A program made the position numbers and the translations under genes. 11,510 nt of DNA, taken from the NCBI GenBank assembly GCA_027016475.1, contig JALUTL010000214.1:1-11510 (forward strand). The letters run 5' to 3'. This document shows positions 7,128-11,510 of this stretch, piece by piece; positions within the stretch are counted from its first letter, which is position 1, and every line of letters begins with the position of its first letter. The notes beneath the pieces were generated by a model. The model did not search any database. It was not told where the DNA came from and saw only the letters and a list, made by a program, of their open reading frames with translations. This DNA comes from Candidatus Heimdallarchaeota archaeon (lineage in GTDB: Archaea; Asgardarchaeota; Heimdallarchaeia; Heimdallarchaeales; Kariarchaeaceae).

Positions 7128-7478
7128 ATGCTGTCAAGAACAATGAATGAACTGTTCCGATTGTTCAATGATTTTGGTTTTGAAGAACCGACAACCGCTC
7201 AACCATTCAGCCAAATAGTCTATGACAAGGATAAGGGTGTCTGGACCATCGAAGTTGAGCTTCCAGGCTATTCCAAGGAGGATGTCGAAATCAAGGTGGT
7301 TGAGGACAACCTGTTGGTTTCAACCAAAGAACGGGAGGGTGCCCGAACCTTCAATGCCCGATATTACTTGGGCAATGATATTGATGTAAACTCAATTTCT
7401 GCAACCATGGCGGATGGTTTGCTTGTCATCACAGTACGGGCCAAATCCCCTGAAGAAAAAATCGTAAAGATAATGTGA
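7128..7478 (+). CDS. hsp20: Small heat shock protein Hsp20, type A (operon 1, first gene)
   Basis: A 116-residue alpha-crystallin-type holdase chaperone, which binds unfolding proteins without ATP. The N-terminal arm is short (about 25 residues, MLSRTMNELFRLF...). The alpha-crystallin domain follows: WTIEVELPGYSKEDVEIKV (39-57), the type-A block ARYYLGNDIDVNS, and the family signature ATMADGLLVITV. The protein ends EEKIVKIM, so the V/I-x-I anchor that docks on neighbouring subunits sits at the very end with no flexible extension. At 116 residues it is shorter than the 140-160 usual for archaeal sHSPs. It is the first cistron of a two-gene operon, and its stop codon lies inside the ribosome site of the next gene. 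It is the evident paralogue of the gene at 9174, sharing roughly half its residues by eye. Confidence 0.92.
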   Translation: MLSRTMNELFRLFNDFGFEEPTTAQPFSQIVYDKDKGVWTIEVELPGYSKEDVEIKVVEDNLLVSTKEREGARTFNARYYLGNDIDVNSISATMADGLLVITVRAKSPEEKIVKIM

Positions 7479-7488
7479 GGTGATGGAA

Positions 7489-7824
7489 ATGAGCAGCGCA
7501 ATTACTGAAACCAAACCTGAAACAAAATCTGGTGAAAAAATGATTCCTCGGACTCCCCGTTTCTATTGGTCTCGCAATGAGGAAACTGATGAGGTTACCC
7601 TCACCTTTGAGATGCCTGGCATTTCCAAGAAGGATGTCGATGTGAAAATCAATGAGAATCGTCTTACTGTTGTTGGAAGAAACAACCGGAGATACTTCAA
7701 GAGAGAATTGGTGTTCCGAAATGCAATTGATCCAAAATCCGTCAGCGCCAAAATGGAGAATGGTGTGCTGGCATTGACAATTAAACCTGAACAACCAGAA
7801 GTCCATACAATCAAGGTCAAATGA
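7489..7824 (+). CDS. hsp20: Small heat shock protein Hsp20, type B (operon 1, second gene)
   Basis: A 111-residue alpha-crystallin-domain chaperone of a second type. After a polar, probably disordered arm (about 1-25, rich in Thr, Lys and Glu) comes VTLTFEMPGISKKDVDVKI, then the type-B block RRYFKRELVFRNAIDP, then VSAKMENGVLALTI, ending HTIKVK with an I-x-V anchor. ATG 7489 is chosen because GAGGTGAT (7477-7484) is spaced correctly for it and the paralogue at 9549 starts the same way (MSSAITET against MSKATLAK). In-frame GTG 7480 and ATG 7483 lie inside the ribosome site. Ten bases separate it from gene A, so the two proteins are made from one mRNA and may co-assemble. Sequence divergence from type A is large, so the pair arose long before the operon was duplicated. 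Confidence 0.92.
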   Translation: MSSAITETKPETKSGEKMIPRTPRFYWSRNEETDEVTLTFEMPGISKKDVDVKINENRLTVVGRNNRRYFKRELVFRNAIDPKSVSAKMENGVLALTIKPEQPEVHTIKVK

Positions 7825-7873
7825 TGCGTCTTCCAACCAATTTGTGCGTTACTGGTATTTTAGTGCATAAGGA

Positions 7874-7880
7874 TTTTTTT
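7874..7880 (+). terminator. Poly-T candidate terminator after heat shock operon 1
   Basis: A run of seven T residues 50 bases after the type-B stop codon, in an AT-rich context. Archaeal RNA polymerase commonly stops at such oligo-T tracts. There is no strong hairpin directly before it. Confidence 0.4.
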
Positions 7881-7963
7881 GTTAATGAAACTTTGATTTC
7901 TGCAAATTTTTGCTAGAGGCATCGTCAAGTTTCGCTATAGGCCTTATTTAGCTGCTGAAGCAT

Positions 7964-8027
7964 AGTTGCCTCAGGCAACTTGGTGGGGCAACTTCGCTGT
8001 TATCCCATCAGGATGGATCCTCTGGGA
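7964..8027 (+). other. Hairpin cluster, possible structured RNA or regulatory element
   Basis: AGTTGCCTCAGGCAACT (7964-7980) is a perfect seven-base-pair stem with a three-base loop. GGCAACTT recurs as a direct repeat at 7974-7981 and 7987-7994, so the left arm could pair with either copy. At 8003-8027 a second stem forms: TCCCA pairs with TGGGA outside, AGGA pairs with TCCT inside, around a TGGA loop. The structures lie more than 160 bases before the next gene and are too far from its promoter to be a leader. The strand is unknown because stems read on both strands. A small non-coding RNA is possible but unsupported by any family match. Confidence 0.35.
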
Positions 8028-8158
8028 CTACTTTTCGCTCATCTGTATCTCCTGGCTCTCCATTTCAAAAAATGGTTCTCTCGCTTCAGTACGATTTATC
8101 TGCTGCATTGCAACATATATGGTTTTGGCGGGGCGATGATCGAAAGTGGGTGATACAA

Positions 8159-8169
8159 TCCTTAAATAG
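8159..8169 (+). promoter_or_regulatory. TATA-like promoter element of the amidohydrolase gene
   Basis: TCCTTAAATAG is centred about 26 bases before ATG 8190, with no Shine-Dalgarno motif in between, so a leaderless transcript is expected. Confidence 0.55.
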
Positions 8170-8189
8170 GTTTCTAGGAAAACTGGATC

Positions 8190-9059
8190 ATGAAATATCG
8201 GGTGAAACGACTCATCGATGCCCATGTCCATTGGCACGAGCATGGGGAATTGGATCCTGTTATCCTGGAAATAATTCGTCAGGAGTTCCCTGATCTCTTT
8301 TCCCATCATTCCGATCCGAATGATCCAACATTCTTGCTCGAACTGCTTGATCTAGAACAAGTTGAGCGTGCACATATCATCAACTACGTTTCACATGATG
8401 TCATGGGGTTTACAACTAAAGCCATAGATTGGGTTGTTCAATTCTGTGAAAATACTGGCGGGCGGTTGATTCCCGTGGGTGGTGTGGATGCTAAAGGATC
8501 ACATAATGCAGGTGAGGCAATTAGGGGGTATTTGGAAACAGGCCTCTTGAAAATGGTAAAGGTTCATGGTCCCCATCAACTGCTTTATCCAAACGACTAT
8601 CTTAAAGGCGTCGAAGGGCTTCACAACCTCTATGATGTGTGCATGGATCTCAAAATTCCCGTCATATTCCATACGGGCACAAGCATATTCCCAAAGGCGA
8701 GATCAAAGTTTGGGAATCCGTTGTGTTTGGAAGATGTGCTGATTGACTTTCCTGACCTCCGAGTTGTGATTGCTCATGGCGGTAGGCCGTTCTGGACAGC
8801 AGAATTCGAATATATAATGCAAAAATATCCTAAAGTCATTTTTGACATTTCAGGAGTTCCTCCTAGTCGAATTGGTGAATATTTTCCGCGATTTGCACGA
8901 TATGCTGACCGTGTAATGTTTGGATCGGATTTTCCTTCACCAAGGGTGAAGGGCATGCGAAGGAATGCGGAACTTCTTTATGGAGCGCTTGCTGACTATG
9001 GTCTGTCCAATGGGGTTGTGGATCGGATATTTTATGCAAACGCACGTTCCTTGGTGTGA
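8190..9059 (+). CDS. Metal-dependent amidohydrolase, amidohydrolase-2 (TIM-barrel) family
   Basis: A 289-residue TIM-barrel hydrolase or decarboxylase of the amidohydrolase-2 group (relatives include ACMSD and gamma-resorcylate decarboxylase). The metal site is complete: H12 and H14 in IDAHVHW, H161 in PVIFHTGTS, H196 in VVIAHGGRP, and D247 in the hallmark MFGSDFP. The chain ends with RIFYANARSLV, the usual closing helix of the family. An extra polar segment, HHSDPNDPTF (39-48), follows the first strand, and MVKVHGPHQ (122-130) lines the pocket. Substrate cannot be assigned. It is monocistronic with its own leaderless promoter and separates the two heat shock operons. It may have been the original neighbour of one operon before the duplication. 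No homology to the partial amidohydrolase at the window's left edge is apparent beyond superfamily level. Confidence 0.88.
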   Translation: MKYRVKRLIDAHVHWHEHGELDPVILEIIRQEFPDLFSHHSDPNDPTFLLELLDLEQVERAHIINYVSHDVMGFTTKAIDWVVQFCENTGGRLIPVGGVDAKGSHNAGEAIRGYLETGLLKMVKVHGPHQLLYPNDYLKGVEGLHNLYDVCMDLKIPVIFHTGTSIFPKARSKFGNPLCLEDVLIDFPDLRVVIAHGGRPFWTAEFEYIMQKYPKVIFDISGVPPSRIGEYFPRFARYADRVMFGSDFPSPRVKGMRRNAELLYGALADYGLSNGVVDRIFYANARSLV

Positions 9060-9090
9060 ATTTCGGAACTGGATCTTCGAACTCTTGACG

Positions 9091-9173
9091 AAATATTTAT
9101 ATTTGGGAAGATAGTATGTTAAATTGACTACAACACCAGAAGTATCATACAATGTTCAAGGAGGTGAATGCTC
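9091..9173 (+). promoter_or_regulatory. hsp20: Promoter and Shine-Dalgarno leader of heat shock operon 2
   Basis: AAATATTTATAT (9091-9102) is a strong TATA-like element predicting a start near 9123 and a leader of about 50 bases. The leader carries short inverted arms GTATG (9114-9118) and CATAC (9146-9150) and ends in AAGGAGGTGA (9158-9167). That ribosome site touches ATG 9168 but is six bases from ATG 9174, so 9174 is the likely start. Confidence 0.55.
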
Positions 9174-9533
9174 ATGATCTCAAGAACATTGGATGAATTG
9201 ATCAAACCCTTCAGATTCTTCCTTGACTGGCCATTTGAAGAACACACCTTTGAACAACCATACAGCCAAGTTTATTACGACAACGAATCAAACTACTGGA
9301 CTGTCGAGGTTGAGCTTCCTGGCTTGACCAAGGATGATGTCACCATCAAGGTCATCGACGGAAGCATCTATATCACCGCCAAAAATGAAAACCTCGGCAG
9401 GGAATTCAGCGCCCAATACTATTTGGGCAGAGACATTGACCAGAACAGCATCGAAGCCAATATGGAGCATGGCCTGCTGACTGTCCGGGCCAAAATCCTC
9501 ACTCCTGAGGAACACATCATAAAGATCAACTGA
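9174..9533 (+). CDS. hsp20: Small heat shock protein Hsp20, type A (operon 2, first gene)
   Basis: A 119-residue alpha-crystallin-domain chaperone and the counterpart of the gene at 7128. Shared landmarks are the start MISRTLDELIKPF (MLSRTMNELFRLF in the other copy), YWTVEVELPGLTKDDVTIKV, the type-A block AQYYLGRDIDQNSIEANM, and an end of EEHIIKIN with the I-x-I anchor. The N-terminal arm is four residues longer and rich in Phe and Trp (FRFFLDWPFEE), which suggests somewhat different client or partner contacts. The start follows from ribosome-site spacing and from alignment with the other copy. Isoleucine is mostly ATC here, and C-ending codons are commoner than in operon 1, hinting at stronger expression or different mutational history. 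The stop codon abuts the ribosome site of the next gene. Confidence 0.92.
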   Translation: MISRTLDELIKPFRFFLDWPFEEHTFEQPYSQVYYDNESNYWTVEVELPGLTKDDVTIKVIDGSIYITAKNENLGREFSAQYYLGRDIDQNSIEANMEHGLLTVRAKILTPEEHIIKIN

Positions 9534-9548
9534 AGGAGGTGAAACGAA

Positions 9549-9911
9549 ATGAGCAAGGCCACACTCGCAAAAAGAGAAAAACAGGAAATTCAAACCACTG
9601 AAACAACCGAACAGGTCAAAAGAACTCCAAGACTTCGAGTTCCCTATGTAACATATGACTATGATGAAGCCAATGAGGTCGTCACACTGACAGTCGAGAT
9701 GCCTGGTATTTCCAAGGAGGATGTTGAGGTCAGAATTCAGGAGAACACTTTGACCATCAAGGGCCTCAATGACAGGAGGTTCTTCAAGAGAACCTTCCAG
9801 TTCAGGAACAACCTCAACCCTGAATTCGTTTCCGCCTCCATGGAGAACGGCATCCTCACTGTCACAATCAGGCCCTCTGAGACAGAATCCCATGTTGTTA
9901 CTGTGAATTGA
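9549..9911 (+). CDS. hsp20: Small heat shock protein Hsp20, type B (operon 2, second gene)
   Basis: A 120-residue alpha-crystallin-domain chaperone, counterpart of the gene at 7489. A charged Thr/Glu/Lys-rich arm (1-30) precedes VVTLTVEMPGISKEDVEVRI, the type-B block RRFFKRTFQFRNNLNP, the signature VSASMENGILTVTI, and the end SHVVTVN with a V-x-V anchor in place of I-x-I. The ribosome site AAGGAGGTGA (9533-9542) begins at the last base of the upstream stop codon and precedes ATG 9549 by six bases, so translation is probably coupled to type A. In both operons the order is A then B with similar spacing, so the pair was duplicated or transferred as a unit. Joint oligomers of A and B are a reasonable inference, not shown by sequence. 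Confidence 0.92.
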   Translation: MSKATLAKREKQEIQTTETTEQVKRTPRLRVPYVTYDYDEANEVVTLTVEMPGISKEDVEVRIQENTLTIKGLNDRRFFKRTFQFRNNLNPEFVSASMENGILTVTIRPSETESHVVTVN

Positions 9912-9948
9912 AGTAGAGAGATTGGTGACATTTAATTTGTTTTGGTTC

Positions 9949-9960
9949 ATCTATTTATGA
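9949..9960 (+). promoter_or_regulatory. TATA-like element upstream of the zinc-ribbon membrane protein
   Basis: ATCTATTTATGA lies about 48 bases before ATG 10003 and would give a start near 9981. ACATTTAATTTG (9928-9939) further upstream would start transcription near 9961, just before the short frame at 9968. The choice between them is open. Confidence 0.35.
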
Positions 9961-9967
9961 TGAGACC

Positions 9968-10006
9968 ATGAAAGTTAAAGCCATGGAGCCAAAAAGTCGG
10001 CTATGA
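9968..10006 (+). CDS. Possible 12-residue upstream peptide overlapping the next start
   Basis: A short frame, MKVKAMEPKSRL, ends with TGA overlapping ATG 10003 as ATGA. This arrangement permits re-initiation on the membrane protein frame, which has no well-placed ribosome site of its own. GGAG at 9985-9988 lies inside the short frame, 14 bases before ATG 10003. It may be a leader peptide or chance; nothing else supports translation. Confidence 0.2.
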   Translation: MKVKAMEPKSRL

Positions 10007-10221
10007 AATGGCACTTGATTTTTTGGATATTGTTCATCCTTTCATTGCTGAACCTTCTCGGTTTCGTTTTTTTTGGATGGCCGTTCTTGTTTTTTTTCTT
10101 CGTGCCTCCTCCAGTGGTTTTCCGGAAAGAACAACCAATCGATATGCCTGTCTGTAAAAATTGCGGAGAAATGCTCGACCATAGATGGAACTATTGCCCA
10201 AACTGTTCCCATCAGGTATAG
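10003..10221 (+). CDS. Small membrane protein with C-terminal zinc ribbon
   Basis: A 72-residue protein of unknown function. Residues 4-24 (HLIFWILFILSLLNLLGFVFF) and 26-39 are almost wholly hydrophobic, Phe- and Leu-rich, and broken by GW. They could form two short membrane spans or one span plus a re-entrant hairpin. After VFRKEQ comes a cytoplasmic-type zinc ribbon with paired knuckles CKNC (C51, C54) and CPNC (C65, C68), ten residues apart, ending SHQV. Membrane-anchored mini zinc ribbons are common in archaea and are mostly uncharacterised. It lies just after heat shock operon 2 but has its own upstream region, so a link with the stress genes is unproven. Consistent hydrophobic and zinc-ribbon architecture argues that it is a real gene despite its size. 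Confidence 0.72.
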   Translation: MKWHLIFWILFILSLLNLLGFVFFGWPFLFFFFVPPPVVFRKEQPIDMPVCKNCGEMLDHRWNYCPNCSHQV

Positions 10222-10280
10222 TGTGGAAATGATATGGCATTTATGTGCAAATTTCAGGTATATCAGCTATGTTTGAATTT

Positions 10281-10955
10281 TTAATTGAACCCATGCCACG
10301 TTTTGTTTGCAGTCTCGTAATCTTTCTGTGTATCTACTGACAACCAATAGGCAGTGTCTGGAGCTAAAAAAATGCGAATTGGTTTTCTTTTGCAAGTGTA
10401 GGGCAAATTGTATCTTCCATCTGCCCCTTATCGGGGAAACGTCTTAAAACTTCTGCTTCGAAGATATCGATTTTACCATGGATGAAAACATCAAGTTTTG
10501 GTTTCTCTCTGAACTCTTGTATTATGTGATTCTCAGCATAAATAACACCATACGGGCTAATCATTCTTACCTCCAGCATTGTTCCAAGCACTCCCAATTG
10601 TCGATGCAATTGAAACATTGGATACAAGTCGGCATTTGCTAAAATATCTCCATTCATCACAATGACTTGGGATGCAGTTGTAAATCTGTTTTGTTGGATC
10701 ACCACTCCCCAATTTTTCTCTCTCAATAGAATAACTGATTACAATTTCTCCAAGACTACTTTCATAATTATGGCCAAGGCTCTCAACAATTTTTTCTCCT
10801 AGATATTCAACTGCCAAAATTACATGTTCGATTTTATTTTGGATAAGCAAATCGAGTGTCCAACAGATCAACGGTTTGGTTTAAGTATTTGATCTTGGTA
10901 ATGCGTCTTAATCAGTTCCCTTTCCACCGGCTAACATTATCGCATCAACTTCCAT
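10281..10955 (-). pseudogene. Decayed sugar-phosphate nucleotidyltransferase (NTP_transferase family)
   Basis: Pieces of a GDP-mannose/dTDP-glucose pyrophosphorylase-like enzyme follow in the right order but not in one frame. From ATG 10955 comes MEVDAIMLAGGKGT, the nucleotide-binding loop. In-frame stops follow at 10908-10910 and 10881-10883, and only 12 codons separate this loop from KPLICWTLDLLI, where about 18 are normal. The frame continues as EYLGEKIVES and EIVISYSIEREKLGSGD. Near 10701 the reading shifts to another frame with VIVMNGDILANADLYPMF, YGVIYAENHIIQEFREKP and KIDIFEAEVLRRFP. Near 10366, at a seven-A run, it shifts back to the first frame with DTAYWLSVDTQKDYETANK and stops at 10281. 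At least two stops and two frameshifts make a working product unlikely. It should have supplied an NDP-sugar, fitting the adjacent dehydrogenase. Sequencing indels at the homopolymer could explain one break, but not all. Confidence 0.82.
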
Positions 10956-10973
10956 GAATCAAGTTTATTCAAC

Positions 10974-10986
10974 TAATTTATATTTT
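10974..10986 (-). promoter_or_regulatory. Intact TATA-like promoter of the decayed nucleotidyltransferase
   Basis: On the minus strand AAAATATAAATTA is centred 25 bases before ATG 10955, the leaderless spacing seen at other genes here. The promoter thus survives although the coding part is broken, which suggests recent decay. Confidence 0.5.
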
Positions 10987-11045
10987 GAATGTTTTCCGTT
11001 ATTTTCTTTGGTATGGTATTTTTCTCAAATTTTTCAAAATTTAGA

Positions 11046-11510
11046 CTATGGGGAGCTTTGTCCAATGACTTTGATCTTATATCCTTCTTTGTGAAATTTC
11101 TCCCATTCTAGACATCTTCTTCCATCAATGATGACATTTCCCTTCATCGACTTCAAGTCTTCCGGTTGTAAATTTTTAAATTCAGGCCATTCTGTAACCA
11201 CAATTAAAGCATCTGCATCTTTGATTAAGTCTTCGATCGTCTCAACTATTGTCACATGAGGTAAAACTTGCTTTGCAGTCTCTGTAGCTTTAGGATCATA
11301 TCCTGTTACTTTTGCTCCCAATTTGTTTAATTCATTGCTGATTATAATCGAAGGTGCTTCTCTCATGTCGTCTGTGAATGGTTTGAATGCTAATCCCAAA
11401 AGTCCAATTGTAGATCCTTCAATCGGAAGAAGTTTTGATAACAAATCTACAACTCTTTTTGGTTGGTTTTTATTTACCTTCAAGGTGGCTTGAAGCATCA
11501 AACTTTCACA
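11046..11510 (-). CDS. UDP-glucose/GDP-mannose dehydrogenase, C-terminal part, partial
   Basis: An open frame enters from the right edge without a start and ends at TAG 11046-11048, giving the last 154 residues of a nucleotide-sugar dehydrogenase normally about 430 long. These NAD-dependent enzymes oxidise the sugar C6 of UDP-glucose, or GDP-mannose or N-acetyl relatives, to a uronic acid for surface polysaccharide or S-layer glycan. Visible landmarks are VNKNQPKRVVDLL at the end of the central helix, the C-terminal domain opening GLLGLAFKPFTDDMREAPS, the strand KVTGYDPKA, ADALIVVTEWPEF, and VIIDGRRCLE. The Rossmann domain and catalytic cysteine are outside the window, so the exact sugar cannot be read. 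The ending is intact and shows no decay, unlike the nucleotidyltransferase 90 bases downstream on the same strand. Confidence 0.9.
   Translation of the reverse strand, partial: CESLMLQATLKVNKNQPKRVVDLLSKLLPIEGSTIGLLGLAFKPFTDDMREAPSIIISNELNKLGAKVTGYDPKATETAKQVLPHVTIVETIEDLIKDADALIVVTEWPEFKNLQPEDLKSMKGNVIIDGRRCLEWEKFHKEGYKIKVIGQSSP

Larger units (their letters stand above)
7825..8189 (+). other. Non-coding gap between heat shock operon 1 and the amidohydrolase
   Basis: These 365 bases hold no convincing gene. The parts that can be named are a T7 tract (7874-7880), a cluster of hairpins (7964-8027) and the promoter of the next gene (8159-8169). A minus-strand open frame reaching across 8028-8309 has no recognisable motif, overlaps the start of the amidohydrolase and is treated as chance. 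No tRNA, snoRNA-type box pair or known RNA gene was recognised. Confidence 0.5.

Noticed and set aside
7480..7488. GTG 7480 or ATG 7483 as start of the first type-B heat shock gene
   Set aside because: Both lie inside the ribosome site GAGGTGAT; ATG 7489 is correctly spaced and matches the start of its paralogue.
7825..8189. tRNA, SRP RNA or RNase P RNA in the long gap
   Set aside because: No T-loop GTTCAAATC-like block, no cloverleaf pairing and no conserved RNase P or SRP core sequence seen.
8028..8309. Minus-strand open frame of 93 codons across the gap and into the amidohydrolase start
   Set aside because: No recognisable motif, no promoter or ribosome site in place, and 120 bases lie antisense to a well-supported gene.
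9114..9150. GTATG...CATAC inverted arms in the operon 2 leader as a repressor operator
   Set aside because: Arms of five bases separated by 27 are too weak, and no matching pair is present in the operon 1 leader.
9168..9173. ATG 9168 as start of the second type-A heat shock gene
   Set aside because: It directly touches GGAGGTGA, leaving no spacer; ATG 9174 has a six-base spacer and aligns with MLSRTMNEL of the other copy.
10364..10871. Two separate small genes in the nucleotidyltransferase region
   Set aside because: The two frames encode consecutive pieces of one protein family in order, with the N-terminal loop and C-terminal strand outside both, so one broken gene explains them better.

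Overview
The window looks like archaeal chromosomal DNA. The main reason is promoter layout. Most genes carry an AT-rich TATA-like element whose centre lies about 24-30 bases before the start codon, with no Shine-Dalgarno motif, as expected for leaderless archaeal mRNAs (2142, 3108, 5541, 8190; also 10955 on the minus strand). Strong Shine-Dalgarno sites appear mainly on the small heat shock genes and on operon-internal genes. The gene mix (plant-type asparaginase, short Hsp20 proteins, acyl-CoA dehydrogenase) fits a mesophilic archaeon. A Thaumarchaeota/Nitrososphaerota-like lineage is possible but not proven. No transposase, integrase, CRISPR array, rRNA or tRNA was seen.

Layout. Positions 1-171 hold the C-terminal tail of an amidohydrolase. 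It converges, with 2 bases between the stops, on a minus-strand two-gene operon: an isovaleryl-CoA-dehydrogenase-type acyl-CoA dehydrogenase followed by a HAD phosphatase. A divergent promoter region (2013-2141) then leads into four plus-strand genes, each with its own promoter: an isoaspartyl peptidase/L-asparaginase, a cis-prenyltransferase-fold protein resembling mycobacterial tuberculosinyl transferase Rv3378c, a cysteine-desulfurase-like class V PLP enzyme, and an aldehyde dehydrogenase. From 7128 to 9911 there are two copies of a bicistronic small heat shock operon (A-B and C-D). They flank a stand-alone amidohydrolase and a 365-base non-coding stretch containing strong hairpins. A small membrane protein with a zinc ribbon follows. 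The right end, on the minus strand, is a surface-sugar locus: the C-terminal part of a UDP-glucose/GDP-mannose dehydrogenase, then a decayed sugar-phosphate nucleotidyltransferase.

How the genes fit together. The left and middle genes are mostly independent catabolic or housekeeping transcription units (branched acyl-CoA oxidation, isoaspartyl dipeptide turnover, aldehyde oxidation, sulfur mobilisation), not one pathway. The most unusual gene is the Rv3378c-like protein. Archaea make abundant geranylgeranyl diphosphate for lipids, so a prenyl-diphosphate transferase or hydrolase lacking the chain-elongation C-terminus could produce a terpene alcohol or a prenylated small molecule. The duplicated heat shock operons pair two different sHSP types with conserved gene order, which suggests hetero-oligomer partners. 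The broken nucleotidyltransferase beside the dehydrogenase suggests a surface glycan pathway that has changed or been lost in this strain, unless the breaks are sequencing errors.
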